Notes: generated by a model not told the origin, from the sequence alone. Shown: positions 27,352 through 35,907, counted from the first letter of the stretch. The stretch is DNA of 41,616 nt from Bacteroides sp. (GCA_023665085.1 JAMPEQ010000016.1:1-41616); one strand, 5' to 3'. Numbers and translations are program-made.

Positions 27352-27381
27352 CACCTGACAAACAATAAAGTTTATCAGATG
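27352..27381 (-). terminator. Terminator of the amino-acid ABC transporter operon
   Basis: CACCTGACAAAC pairs with GTTTATCAGATG around TTTATT, with G-T wobbles. The minus strand continues TTTTTTTG. It lies about 35 bp after the ATPase stop codon. Confidence 0.85.
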
Positions 27382-27416
27382 CTTTTAGAAAATATTTTTA
27401 GTTTACAGCCTTTGTC

Positions 27417-28226
27417 TTAATCCAATGCTTTATTTAAAAAAGCCTTTAAAATTTCACTCTTTGGATTTGAAAAAACTTCTTCAGGTGTACCGCTTTCTTC
27501 AATGACTCCATTTGCCATAAATATTACTTTATCGGCAACATTTCTTGCAAATTCCATTTCATGAGTAACAACCACCATTGTTGAACTGCCTGTTTTCAGA
27601 TTTCTAATAACATTGAGGACTTCGCCTGTAAGCTCAGGATCAAGTGCTGAAGTTGGCTCATCAAAACACAGAATATCAGGATGCATTGCTAATGCCCTTG
27701 CAATAGCAACTCTCTGCTGCTGACCGCCCGAAAGCTCACAAGGATAAGCTTTAACTTTATCACTCAGACCTACTCTTTCAAGCAAAGCCATTGCATTATT
27801 ATTTATTTCTTCCGTTCTTTTTTGCTTATAGTCCTTCGGGATATTCTGCTTATTTTTTTTCATTGACTTAAGCTCTTCTTTAAGCGCAAGCTCGGGTGCA
27901 AGAGTAAGATTTTTTAACACAGTATACTGCGGAAAAAGATTAAACTGCTGAAACACAAGACCGAAATGAAGTCTGTTCTTCCTGATTTCCTTTTCCGACA
28001 AGGAATTCTTATCGGATGTATCAAAAAGAGTCTTGCCGGCTACCGAAATTGAGCCCTCGTCAGCAATTTCCAAAAAATTCAGACATCGCAGCAAGGTTGT
28101 TTTTCCTGAGCCTGATGAGCCGATAATAACAAGAACATCACCTTTTTCAAGTGAAAAGTCAATACCTTTAAGCACCTCATTGCTTCCAAAGCTTTTATGT
28201 ATATTTTTTACATCTAATATAGCCAT
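27417..28226 (-). CDS. Polar amino-acid ABC transporter ATP-binding protein
   Basis: This 269-residue cytoplasmic ATPase powers an amino-acid importer of the GlnQ/ArtP/TcyC type. It has Walker A GSSGSGKTT, a Q-loop in VFQQFNLFPQ (typical of this family), signature LSGGQQQRVAIARAL, Walker B ILCFDEPTSALDP and the switch His in VTHEMEF. An insert of about 25 residues rich in Lys lies before the signature. The start is set at ATG 28226, 4 bp after the permease stop and preceded by AGAGGTT; a start at 28262 would run into the permease gene. The substrate cannot be read from the sequence. Confidence 0.94.
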   Translation of the reverse strand: MAILDVKNIHKSFGSNEVLKGIDFSLEKGDVLVIIGSSGSGKTTLLRCLNFLEIADEGSISVAGKTLFDTSDKNSLSEKEIRKNRLHFGLVFQQFNLFPQYTVLKNLTLAPELALKEELKSMKKNKQNIPKDYKQKRTEEINNNAMALLERVGLSDKVKAYPCELSGGQQQRVAIARALAMHPDILCFDEPTSALDPELTGEVLNVIRNLKTGSSTMVVVTHEMEFARNVADKVIFMANGVIEESGTPEEVFSNPKSEILKAFLNKALD

Positions 28227-28230
28227 ATCT

Positions 28231-28878
28231 TTAACCTCTGTAATAATCCAGTTTCTTTTCAATTTTTCCGAAAATAATTGTCAGAAGTCCATTGAAAATA
28301 AGGAAGAATGCACCTGTATAGAACAACGGCCAGATTACACCTCTTGCCGAAAATCTGTCTGCCGCCATTATAATTTCCGAAACAGCAATCACTCTGGCCA
28401 GCGATGTATCTTTTACAAGAGTAATAATTTCATTGCTCATAGGAGGTATAATCTTTTTTACCACCTGCATCAAAACAACCTTAAAGAAAATCTGACTCTT
28501 AGTCATTCCGAGCACCTGCCCGGCCTCATATTGCCCTGCAGGCACGCTTTCGATTCCGCCTCGGTATATTTCTGAAAAATAGCAGGCATAGTTTATTACA
28601 AATGCAATAAGTGCCGCTGTAAAACGTACCTTTATAGGAATACCGAACAAAAGACCTGGTACATACAAAACTACAAACAACTGAAGCATAAGAGGTGTAC
28701 CGCGGATAATCCACACAAAAGTTTTTGCCAGCCATTTTAATGGCTTGAATTTTGATGTAGAGCAGAAAGTAATTACCAAACCTAAAGGCAGTGAAAACAG
28801 CAAAGTGAGAACAAAAAGCCTTGCATTTTCGCCAAACCCCTTCAACAGCTCTACTGAAACTGAAAGAAAATTTTCCAT
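28231..28878 (-). CDS. Polar amino-acid ABC transporter permease
   Basis: The 215-residue membrane protein has the HisM/GlnP/TcyB pattern, with about five hydrophobic segments and the EAA loop in ESVPAGQYEAGQVLGMTKSQ, which contacts the ATPase. The motifs RGTPLMLQLFV and FVINYACYFSEIYRGGI are typical of the family. Only one permease gene is present, so it should work as a homodimer. It lies between the substrate-binding lipoprotein gene (114 bp upstream, with a hairpin between) and the ATPase. The ATG follows AGGGGAT. Confidence 0.94.
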   Translation of the reverse strand: MENFLSVSVELLKGFGENARLFVLTLLFSLPLGLVITFCSTSKFKPLKWLAKTFVWIIRGTPLMLQLFVVLYVPGLLFGIPIKVRFTAALIAFVINYACYFSEIYRGGIESVPAGQYEAGQVLGMTKSQIFFKVVLMQVVKKIIPPMSNEIITLVKDTSLARVIAVSEIIMAADRFSARGVIWPLFYTGAFFLIFNGLLTIIFGKIEKKLDYYRG

Positions 28879-28920
28879 ATTAATCCCCTATCACTATTAC
28901 ATTACGCTGTAAAATCAACA

Positions 28921-28950
28921 GACGGAAACATCATTTCAGGTGTTTCCGTC
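28921..28950 (-). terminator. Intra-operon hairpin between binding protein and permease
   Basis: GACGGAAACA pairs perfectly with TGTTTCCGTC around a 10-base loop. No long T tract follows on the minus strand (TGTTGATTTT), so it probably terminates only part of the transcripts or stabilises the upstream message, which would give more binding protein than permease. Confidence 0.65.
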
Positions 28951-28992
28951 TTAATGTTCAGACAGTGAACAAATTATTCAGCTGTCATATAA

Positions 28993-29814
28993 TTAGTCAA
29001 CTATAAGCTGTTCGCCAAGTTTATAGCTGTCCGCAATTTTCTGAAGTGTACCGTCAGCAACAAGCTCGTCAATAATCTTATTAACCTCAACTGTTACATC
29101 ACTGCCCTTTCTGAAAGCGATACCATACTGCTCATCAGCAAAGCTTGCACCGTCAACAATAACGATATCACTATAATCAGTACCCTCACCCAGAGAACCA
29201 ATACCTGTTACATAGTCAATAACAGCAGCATCAGCTGTGCCTGCCTTAACTTCCATCATAGCCTTGCTCATTGAATCAACTGCTGTGTAATTGCATCCCT
29301 TGAAGAAATCATCTGAAGTAGCAACTTCTTCACCTGCTGACTCTTTTTCCGCAACAACTGTCAAGCCGTTTAATGAGCCTGCTTCCTTATACTTATCAGC
29401 ATTTTCAGCCTTAGTAATAAGTACCTGCTTGTTGTTCATATAAGGCTGAGAAATAGACATTGTCTCTTTTCTTTCGTCAGTAATTGTAAGACCATTCCAT
29501 AAACAGTCTATATTTTTAGAGTTAAGTTCACTTTCTTTAGCCTCCCAGCTGATAACCTGAAATTCAGGTGTAACGCCAAGTTTTTCGCAAACTGCTTTAC
29601 CGAATTCAACCTCAAAACCTGTAAGCTCTTTCTTATCCTTGTCAGCATAATAATCCATTGGTGCAAAAAGTGTAATACCGATTACGAGCTTTCCCTTATC
29701 CTGAATATAAGCTAAATCCGACTCTGTTTTTGTTTCTTTTGAGCAACCTGCAAATGCCATAACAACAGATAATGTCATAAGCACAGCAAGTACTGCCGAT
29801 AATACTTTTTTCAT
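28993..29814 (-). CDS. Amino-acid ABC transporter substrate-binding lipoprotein
   Basis: The 273-residue product begins with a lipoprotein signal ending FAGC (Cys24) and continues as a family 3 solute-binding protein: GKLVIGITLFAPMDYY, LTGFEVEFGKAVCEKLGV, DCLWNGLTITDERKETMSIS, and a second lobe with VDSMSKAMMEVKAGTADAAVIDY. It captures a polar amino acid outside the membrane and delivers it to the permease. The motifs fit glutamine, cystine or arginine-type binders about equally, so I give no substrate. It is the first gene of the operon, with a promoter about 90 bp upstream and AAAGGAAT before the ATG. Confidence 0.94.
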   Translation of the reverse strand: MKKVLSAVLAVLMTLSVVMAFAGCSKETKTESDLAYIQDKGKLVIGITLFAPMDYYADKDKKELTGFEVEFGKAVCEKLGVTPEFQVISWEAKESELNSKNIDCLWNGLTITDERKETMSISQPYMNNKQVLITKAENADKYKEAGSLNGLTVVAEKESAGEEVATSDDFFKGCNYTAVDSMSKAMMEVKAGTADAAVIDYVTGIGSLGEGTDYSDIVIVDGASFADEQYGIAFRKGSDVTVEVNKIIDELVADGTLQKIADSYKLGEQLIVD

Positions 29815-29901
29815 TTTTAATTCCTTTCAAATGTAATATTATGTACTTCTTTCACCATGACAGCACATTATCACTGTACTATGGTAAATCATTACTAAAT
29901 A

Positions 29902-29930
29902 AGTATAACAGATAATAAAATAAAAAGCAA
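29902..29930 (-). promoter_or_regulatory. Sigma-A-type promoter of the amino-acid transporter operon
   Basis: The minus strand reads TTGCTT, 17 bp, TATACT. It would give a leader of about 80 bases before the binding-protein ATG, with no obvious riboswitch in it. Confidence 0.7.
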
Positions 29931-29948
29931 TAAATTTCCATAAAATCA

Positions 29949-29988
29949 TAGACACGGCTGCTCTCAATTAAGAAAACAACCGTGCCTA
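29949..29988. terminator. Hairpin in the divergent intergenic region
   Basis: TAGACACGG at 29949-29957 pairs with CCGTGCCTA at 29980-29988 with one mismatch, and the stem extends inward with CTG/CAA-type pairs. There is no clear T tract, so the terminator role is weak. It could be part of the adjacent structured element. Confidence 0.4.
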
Positions 29989-30009
29989 CGATTCGAAGAT
30001 ATTTTTAAT

Positions 30010-30071
30010 AAGCAAATTAGTGAATAACACAAACACAGTGCTGACGACTGCCTAGCTTAAGGTGTTTGCTT
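30010..30071. ncRNA. Candidate structured RNA with pseudoknot, copy 2
   Basis: On the plus strand AAGCA 30010-30014 pairs with TGCTT 30067-30071, and AACAC 30026-30030 pairs with GTGTT 30062-30066. Inside, CAGT 30036-30039 pairs with ACTG 30047-30050 while GCT 30040-30042 pairs with AGC 30054-30056, a crossing pair. The conserved AGTGAATAACACAAACA and the GTGTTT on the 3' side match the element at 44-127, whereas the helices inside and outside differ in sequence but keep pairing. It lies between the transporter promoter and the glmS promoter. No known family was recognised and the strand is unknown. Confidence 0.45.
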
Positions 30072-30245
30072 AATCAACTTTTTGATTACCATTGAAATAA
30101 TAACATCAATTATTCAATTTGTCAATATATTTTTTAAAATTAAGCTGATTTTTTCAACTTTCAGCCTATTATTTGTCCATAATGATATTTTTCAACATAT
30201 ATATAGTACATTTCATGCAAATATGTAAAATTAATTATTGACTTA

Positions 30246-30274
30246 TTGACTGTTTGCCTTTGATGTGATATTAT
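30246..30274 (+). promoter_or_regulatory. Sigma-A-type promoter of glmS
   Basis: TTGACT, 17 bp, TATTAT. Transcription would start near 30281, about 60 bases before the ribozyme cleavage site. A small hairpin (TGCGG/CCGCA, 30281-30295) begins the leader. Confidence 0.75.
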
Positions 30275-30330
30275 GCTCCTTGCGGAATAACCGCACTGTA
30301 CCTTAAAAATTTAATCGTGCATACATAGTA

Positions 30331-30483
30331 TTTCCTTATAGCGCCATGAGCCTGACCAGATCAGGATGACGAGGAAAAGAGTTATCGAAAATTCGGCGGA
30401 TGCTCTTTCGTACTCCCCTTGGTGCGTAATAAAAAGAATAAAAACATTTGGTAACAGATGAACAAAAACTTTTTAACAAGGGA
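30331..30483 (+). ncRNA. glmS ribozyme: glmS ribozyme (glucosamine-6-phosphate-activated)
   Basis: The leader of glmS contains the conserved ribozyme core in order: ATAGCGCCATGAGCC with the cleavage site between A30340 and G30341, then GATGACGAGG, GTTATCGAAAATTCGGCGG, the P3-type region, and a P4 hairpin CATTTG-GTAA-CAGATG with a GNRA tetraloop. Glucosamine-6-phosphate acts as the cofactor for self-cleavage, and the 5'-hydroxyl product is then degraded, which lowers GlmS when its product is plentiful. The position 66 bp upstream of the glmS ATG confirms the assignment. Confidence 0.95.
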
Positions 30484-30548
30484 TTAATTATAAATTAAAT
30501 GTCATAATTATAATATATGACTAAACTATACTGAAATGAGGATTTATT

Positions 30549-32357
30549 ATGTGTGGAATTATTGGATATACAGGCTTCAGCGAAGCTAGAAACATTTTGC
30601 TTAAAGGATTAAAAACCTTGGAATACCGTGGATATGACAGCACAGGAATAGCGGTATTTCATCCTGATTTTAAAGAATGTCTGATTACGAAATGCGAAGG
30701 CAAAGTAGAAAATCTTATTAAAAAAACATCCGATGTTAAGGGCAATTCAGGTATAGGTCATACCAGATGGGCAACTCACGGCGGTGTATGTGATATAAAC
30801 TCTCACCCACACAAGTTCGGAACTGTAACAGTTGTTCATAACGGCATCATAGAAAATTATGAGGCATTAAGAGACACTCTTGGGGTGGCTCACAAATTAA
30901 AGTCGCAGACCGACAGTGAGGTTGTGGCTGCTCTTATTGACAGGTGTTTTAAAAATAATCCCGAGGATGCAATTATTGAGGCTGTAAAAAAGCTTACCGG
31001 AACTTTCGCTCTTGCAATAATGTTTGACAGCATACCTGACACTATTTTTGCTGTCAGAAATGTAAGTCCCATTGTCTGCTGTAAAAATGATAACGGAGTT
31101 TATATAGCATCCGACATTATGGCAATAGGTGAATACAGCACCGAATATTTTGTTCTGCCTGAGCTTACAATTTCAAAAATAACAAAGAACGGTTACAGTA
31201 TTATTGATTTTTATCATAATGATGTTAAGCCAAAAATGCTAGAGCTTAATTGGGATATCAAAAACAGCAGCAAAGGCAAATACCCATTCTTTATGGAAAA
31301 AGAAATTATGGAACAGCCGCAGGTTATTGAGAAAACTATTCTTAATCGTATAAAAGACGGTTTGCCGTGCTTTGACGCAGATGGTGTCGATGACAGTGTT
31401 TTTGAGAACTGCACAAATATCAGCATTATAGCCTGCGGCACTGCCATGCATGCTGGACTTATAGGAAAACATCTTATTGAAAGCATCTGTGCAATACCCG
31501 TAAGCGTTAATATGGCAAGTGAGTATGTTTACAGCAATCCCATTATAAACAGCAGCACTCTTGTTATATGCGTTTCGCAAAGCGGTGAAACAATAGACAG
31601 TCTTGAGGCGTTGAAATATGCAAAAAAATGCAGAGCAAAAGTACTGTCAATTGTCAACGTCAGAGGTTCATCAATAGCAAGAGAAAGTGACTATGTAATT
31701 TATACTGAAGCAGGACCTGAGATTGCAGTAGCTTCTACAAAGGCATATACCACCCAACTTGCCGTATTTTATCTTATTACTGCAAAGCTGGCTTATCTCA
31801 AAGGCAGTTTTAATTATGAAGGTGTAACAAGTTTTATTGATGAATTAAAAAAAGCGCCTGATGCAGTCAAAGATGTACTTGAAAGAAGAAGTGAAATACA
31901 TCATCTCAGCAAATCCATGCTGACAGCCGATGATGTATTTATGATAGGCAGAGGTATTGACTACCCTGCACTGCTTGAAGCATCACTTAAGCTTAAGGAA
32001 ATCTCGTATATTCACAGCGAAGCTTTTGCCAGCGGAGAACTTAAGCACGGAACAATTGCGCTTATCACTCATAAAACCCCTGTAATTGCACTGCTGACAC
32101 AGCAATATCTGGTCAGCAAGCAGGTAAGCAATATTAGAGAAGTACAAAGCCGAGGTGCAAATGTAATCAGCTTTGTGCGCAATGATTTAGCCACAAAGGA
32201 TATAGACTGCAGTTTTATGCTTCCGGCACTTGATGATGAATTTATGCCGATACCGTCAGTTGTATCACTTCAGCTTTTAGCATATTATGTTTCAAGTGAC
32301 AAAGGGCTTGACGTTGATAAGCCAAGAAATCTTGCAAAAGTAGTAACGGTTGAATAA
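30549..32357 (+). CDS. glmS: Glutamine--fructose-6-phosphate aminotransferase (isomerizing)
   Basis: GlmS makes glucosamine-6-phosphate from fructose-6-phosphate and glutamine, the first step to UDP-GlcNAc for peptidoglycan. The 602-residue protein starts MCGIIGYTG, so Cys2 is the N-terminal nucleophile of the glutaminase domain after Met removal. GHTRWATHG and HNGIIENY are glutaminase motifs. Two SIS sugar-isomerase domains follow (about 280-420 and 450-590) with CGTAMHAG, SQSGETIDS and SEAFASGELKHGT, and the C-terminus is the conserved KPRNLAKVVTVE. GAGGATTT precedes the ATG. It is a monocistronic gene controlled by the ribozyme upstream. Confidence 0.98.
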   Translation: MCGIIGYTGFSEARNILLKGLKTLEYRGYDSTGIAVFHPDFKECLITKCEGKVENLIKKTSDVKGNSGIGHTRWATHGGVCDINSHPHKFGTVTVVHNGIIENYEALRDTLGVAHKLKSQTDSEVVAALIDRCFKNNPEDAIIEAVKKLTGTFALAIMFDSIPDTIFAVRNVSPIVCCKNDNGVYIASDIMAIGEYSTEYFVLPELTISKITKNGYSIIDFYHNDVKPKMLELNWDIKNSSKGKYPFFMEKEIMEQPQVIEKTILNRIKDGLPCFDADGVDDSVFENCTNISIIACGTAMHAGLIGKHLIESICAIPVSVNMASEYVYSNPIINSSTLVICVSQSGETIDSLEALKYAKKCRAKVLSIVNVRGSSIARESDYVIYTEAGPEIAVASTKAYTTQLAVFYLITAKLAYLKGSFNYEGVTSFIDELKKAPDAVKDVLERRSEIHHLSKSMLTADDVFMIGRGIDYPALLEASLKLKEISYIHSEAFASGELKHGTIALITHKTPVIALLTQQYLVSKQVSNIREVQSRGANVISFVRNDLATKDIDCSFMLPALDDEFMPIPSVVSLQLLAYYVSSDKGLDVDKPRNLAKVVTVE

Positions 32358-32404
32358 TTTTTTACTGAAATACTATGTATCACAATTAAATTAAGGTATA
32401 AAAA

Positions 32405-32429
32405 ATGTCGGTTCAAAATGAACCGGCAT
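32405..32429. terminator. Bidirectional terminator between glmS and nrdR
   Basis: ATGTCGGTTC pairs with GAACCGGCAT (one G-T) around AAAAT, followed by TTTCTTTTATT on the plus strand and, on the minus strand, by TTTTTATACC. It serves both convergent genes. Confidence 0.88.
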
Positions 32430-32446
32430 TTTCTTTTATTATAAAA

Positions 32447-32890
32447 TTACATTCGTGATATTTCATCACTGAAGGCCTGGGCACTGTCAAACTCCTTATA
32501 AACCGAAGCAAAACGAACATATGCCACTTCATCAATCATCTTAAGCTTTTCCATAATAAGCTCTCCGATTCTTGCAGAAGTAACCTCTCGGTCAATTGCA
32601 GACTGCAAAGTTGCCTCAATTTCGCCTATTGCAGTTTCAAGATCTGAAACTGTAACAGATCTCTTTTCACAGGCACGAAGCATACCCTTAAGAATTTTAT
32701 TCCTGTCAAAAACCTCACGGCTTTTATCTTTCTTTATTACAATAATAGGTACATCCTCTATGGTCTCATATGTTGTAAAACGTTTACTGCACTGCAGACA
32801 TTCTCTTCTGCGTCTGATGCGCTCGTTTTCATCAGTTGGACGTGAGTCAATAACCTTGCTTTCCTCATAACCGCAAAATGGACATCTCAT
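32447..32890 (-). CDS. nrdR: Transcriptional repressor NrdR
   Basis: NrdR represses ribonucleotide reductase genes and senses dATP/ATP. The 147-residue product starts MRCPFCGYEESKVIDSRP, and with CLQCSKRFTTYE this completes the four-Cys zinc ribbon. The ATP-cone domain follows (IIVIKKDKSREVFDRNKILKG to MLRACEKR, and ending EVAYVRFASVYKEF). I start at ATG 32890 because it begins the conserved zinc ribbon and follows AGGGGGAT; upstream codons to 32935 are not conserved. No ribonucleotide reductase gene is in the window, so its targets lie elsewhere. Confidence 0.97.
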   Translation of the reverse strand: MRCPFCGYEESKVIDSRPTDENERIRRRRECLQCSKRFTTYETIEDVPIIVIKKDKSREVFDRNKILKGMLRACEKRSVTVSDLETAIGEIEATLQSAIDREVTSARIGELIMEKLKMIDEVAYVRFASVYKEFDSAQAFSDEISRM

Positions 32891-32923
32891 ATTATAATCC
32901 CCCTGCAAATTTTTAGCAATATT

Positions 32924-32952
32924 ATAATAACACAATATATAGCAAAATGCAA
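32924..32952 (-). promoter_or_regulatory. Sigma-A-type promoter of nrdR
   Basis: The minus strand reads TTGCAT, 17 bp, TATTAT, giving a leader of roughly 25-30 bases before the NrdR ATG. Confidence 0.65.
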
Positions 32953-32981
32953 GTTATTTTACTTTACACCAATATCTTGTT

Positions 32982-33863
32982 TTAATCAGTATTATTTTGA
33001 CTATGCTTCCTGTTGTTGTATATAAACATCCACACAGCCATTGAGCAAATAATAAAATAGCCGACAAATGACCACAAGTCAGGAATTTGACCGCCAAGGA
33101 AAAAGTAACCGCTGATGGCAGTAAATATAATATTTGAGTAATCGTATATTGAAATTTCCTTGCTTGGAGCAAAGGTATAAGCCGCTGTAATTGAAAACTG
33201 ACCGCCTGCTGCACACAAACCTACAAGCAGCAGATATATCCACTGCATTTTAGTCATAGGATAGAAATTAAATATCAGATAAGGAGCAGTAACTACACAT
33301 GAAAAAAGTGAGAAAAGAAATACAGTAACTCTTCCGTTTTCGCCCTTATTTCCCATATGTCTTACACAAGTGTACGCACCGCCGGCACATACTCCGCCGA
33401 CAAATCCGCAAAGCGACGGAAAAAGCTCAACATTTGACATTGTAGGCTTTATTACAAACATTGCACCTGCAAAGGCAATGCCGATAGCTATTGCCTGTTT
33501 GGGCTTAACCTTTTCTTTAAGAAAAACTGCAGAAAAAATCAATGCAAAAAAAGGACTCATTTTATTAAGAATTGCCGCATCCGCAGTTGAAGCCATTTGG
33601 GTAGTGGCATAGAAATTGCCAAACACTCCAAGTAAGCCCGCACTGGAACGTATAAAATGATATTTTATACAATCCCGACGGGGCTTAAAACTCTCTTTTC
33701 TTTTAAGCAGTGTAACCGAGGCGATAAACAGCGCAACAAGATTTCTGAAAAACACCTTCTGCATTACAGGAACATCACCTGACAAATTGATAAAACTGCT
33801 CATACCACTGAAGCATAATGCAGACAGCAATATACAAATTATACCTTTTGTCCTGTTACTCAT
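32982..33863 (-). CDS. EamA-family (DMT) transporter
   Basis: The 293-residue membrane protein has about ten hydrophobic segments arranged as two EamA repeats (first IICILLSALCFSGMSSFINL, second SLCGFVGGVCAGGAYTCVRHM). Proteins of this type export or exchange small metabolites such as amino acids, so the substrate is open. The start is taken as ATG 33863, which overlaps the upstream stop as ATGA (4 bp); another ATG at 33872 is possible, and neither has a good ribosome binding site, which fits translational coupling. It is the last gene of the aminotransferase operon, which suggests export of a product made by the two upstream enzymes. Confidence 0.88.
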   Translation of the reverse strand: MSNRTKGIICILLSALCFSGMSSFINLSGDVPVMQKVFFRNLVALFIASVTLLKRKESFKPRRDCIKYHFIRSSAGLLGVFGNFYATTQMASTADAAILNKMSPFFALIFSAVFLKEKVKPKQAIAIGIAFAGAMFVIKPTMSNVELFPSLCGFVGGVCAGGAYTCVRHMGNKGENGRVTVFLFSLFSCVVTAPYLIFNFYPMTKMQWIYLLLVGLCAAGGQFSITAAYTFAPSKEISIYDYSNIIFTAISGYFFLGGQIPDLWSFVGYFIICSMAVWMFIYNNRKHSQNNTD

Positions 33864-34648
33864 ATCTGCCATAATTTTTCTAAATACGCCTTACTTTCCT
33901 TCAATTCTTTTTCGACATCATAATTCTTGGAATATATTTCTATTACAGCATCACCCTTGAAAGAAGCTGAATCAAGAATATTTTTCATTCTGTTAAAATC
34001 AAAACTTCCCCTGCCTGCAGGCAGACAATCACCAAGCTGGCCATTATCACTCAGGTGAACATGAACAATTTCATTTTTGAATTCCTCTAAAAATTCAAAA
34101 GTATTCTGATTTGCTCTAATAGTTTGTTTAATGTCAAAAACCATATGAAAATCACCGTCAAGCTCACGTCTCATTTTTTTACAAAAATCAATTGTTTGGC
34201 TTTTAAAGCGATTAACATTTTCCTGACACACCATTACACCTTCACGTTTTCCAATCTCAACAAGCATTTTAAAACGCTCAAAATACCTTTCATCAGGTAT
34301 AGGTATCTTTGCTCCTTCAAGTGCACCATGAATAACAACATACTTTGCACCGAGCATTGCTGCAGCATGGCAGGTTTTTTCATATATACCTATATAATCC
34401 TCAAACCTGCGCTTGTATTCGGTAAAAATACAATTTGTTTCCATAAAACTTGAAAAAGGATGAACAGAAATGATTTTTGTACAGGAAGGCTCTGCAATCA
34501 ACTTAAGTTTTTTTACAAAATTTTCTTCCAGCTCACTGGGAGCGTTAAAAAACACCTCTGCCTTTTCAAATCCAAGTTCTGTAATCTTTACTAACGACTT
34601 CTCAGTTTCTAAGGGATAGAAACATGAGGTTGAAGCACCTATTTTCAT
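33860..34648 (-). CDS. Sugar phosphate isomerase/epimerase-like TIM-barrel protein
   Basis: The 262-residue product has the xylose-isomerase-like/AP endonuclease family 2 fold pattern: MKIGASTSCFYP at strand 1, ISVHPFSSFME, AKYVVIHGALEG, VMVCQENVNRF (metal-ligand Glu), FHMVFDIKQTIRAN (Asp), IVHVHLSDNG (His and Asp) and VIEIYSKN (Glu). These ligands usually bind a divalent metal. Members act as isomerases, epimerases, dehydratases or inosose enzymes, so no reaction is assigned. It overlaps the genes on both sides by 4 bp each, and so is strictly coupled to the aminotransferase and the EamA transporter. Confidence 0.85.
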   Translation of the reverse strand: MKIGASTSCFYPLETEKSLVKITELGFEKAEVFFNAPSELEENFVKKLKLIAEPSCTKIISVHPFSSFMETNCIFTEYKRRFEDYIGIYEKTCHAAAMLGAKYVVIHGALEGAKIPIPDERYFERFKMLVEIGKREGVMVCQENVNRFKSQTIDFCKKMRRELDGDFHMVFDIKQTIRANQNTFEFLEEFKNEIVHVHLSDNGQLGDCLPAGRGSFDFNRMKNILDSASFKGDAVIEIYSKNYDVEKELKESKAYLEKLWQI

Positions 34649-35907
34649 TCGCTCAACAGCTTTTCAACACATGCGATACGAACGCATATGCAAAGAAGCT
34701 CTGCTGCAAGGTCCAGCTCATCAACAGGAGGGAATGACGGTGCAATACGAATGTTAGTGTCATTTTCGTCAATACCATAAGGGAATGTTGCTCCCACTGA
34801 AGTAAGAGTTACACCTGCTTCCTTACAAAGTTCACCTGTTCTCTTGGCACATCCGCTCATAACATCAAGGCTGATAAAATATCCGCCCTTTGGATTAAAC
34901 CATTTAGCAATATCCTTGTCACCAAGCTCATTGTTGAGGTGCTTTAATACGATATCAAACTTTGGCTTCATAATAGCGGCATGTTTTTTCATGTGCTCTT
35001 TAATACCGTCAGCATTCTTGAAGAACTTTACATGACGAAGCTGATTCATTTTATCATAGCTGATAGTTTCAGCATTAAGACGTTTTTTAATGGCTGCAAT
35101 GTTATTATCACTTGCAATAATTGCAGATACACCTGCACCCGGGAAGGTCATTTTTGAAGTAGAGCAAACCTCAATGACCATATCTTCATTATTGTATTTT
35201 GGAAGAACGTCAAAAATATTTAAGAGCTCATCTCCATCATCTGTCAAATCATGAACACAGTAAGCATTATCCCAGATAATTCTAAAGTCATCTGCCGCAG
35301 GATTAAGTGCAGCCATACGCTCTACAACCTCATCGCTGAAAGTAATACCCTGTGGATTAGAATACTTAGGTACGCAGAAGATACCCTTAACACTTTCATC
35401 TTCAACAAGCTCTTCAATGATATCCATATCAGGACCATCATCAAGCATAGGCACATTAATCATTTTAATACCAAAATGCTCGCAGATAGTAAAATGTCTG
35501 TCGTAACCTGGAACAGGGCAAAGGAATTTAACCTCATCAAGCTTGCACCAAGGTGTGCTGCCTGCACCGTGAGTATAACACTGGCAAATATAATCAAACA
35601 TAAGATTCAAGCTGGCACTAGGTCCGATTATAACATTTTTATCCTCAACACCCATCAGATCTGCAAAAAGCTTTTTACAGCTTGGGATACCGTCGAGCAA
35701 TCCGTAATTACGTACATCCATGCCGTCAATTACATAGTTATCAACATCATATAAATTCATAGACAAATCAAGCTGATCAGCACCCGGCTTTCCCCTGCTC
35801 ATATCAAGCTTGAGTTCCTTAGCCTTGAAAGCATTATATCTTTCAAGCAATTCTTTTTGCTCATTAAGTAATTCTTCCGTTGTCATTTCTGAATATTTTT
35901 TAGACAT
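34645..35907 (-). CDS. PLP-dependent aminotransferase, aspartate-aminotransferase type (Aminotran_MocR group)
   Basis: The 420-residue protein belongs to the fold-type I aminotransferases whose N-terminus reads ELKLDMSRGKPGADQLDLS. PLP-site features are the IGPSASLNLMFDY glycine/serine region, the IWDNAYCVHD Asp/Tyr and Lys in CSTSKMTFPGAG, and the substrate-binding Arg is near NIRIAPSFP. A related corynebacterial enzyme is an aspartate aminotransferase, so aspartate/2-oxoglutarate is the likely pair, although the subgroup also includes alanine-type activities. The ATG follows GCGAGGTG. It is the first of three coupled genes behind its own promoter. Confidence 0.88.
   Translation of the reverse strand: MSKKYSEMTTEELLNEQKELLERYNAFKAKELKLDMSRGKPGADQLDLSMNLYDVDNYVIDGMDVRNYGLLDGIPSCKKLFADLMGVEDKNVIIGPSASLNLMFDYICQCYTHGAGSTPWCKLDEVKFLCPVPGYDRHFTICEHFGIKMINVPMLDDGPDMDIIEELVEDESVKGIFCVPKYSNPQGITFSDEVVERMAALNPAADDFRIIWDNAYCVHDLTDDGDELLNIFDVLPKYNNEDMVIEVCSTSKMTFPGAGVSAIIASDNNIAAIKKRLNAETISYDKMNQLRHVKFFKNADGIKEHMKKHAAIMKPKFDIVLKHLNNELGDKDIAKWFNPKGGYFISLDVMSGCAKRTGELCKEAGVTLTSVGATFPYGIDENDTNIRIAPSFPPVDELDLAAELLCICVRIACVEKLLSE

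Noticed and set aside
31239-31580. Minus-strand open frames inside glmS
   Set aside because: They are antisense to a complete and well-supported GlmS gene, with no ribosome binding site.
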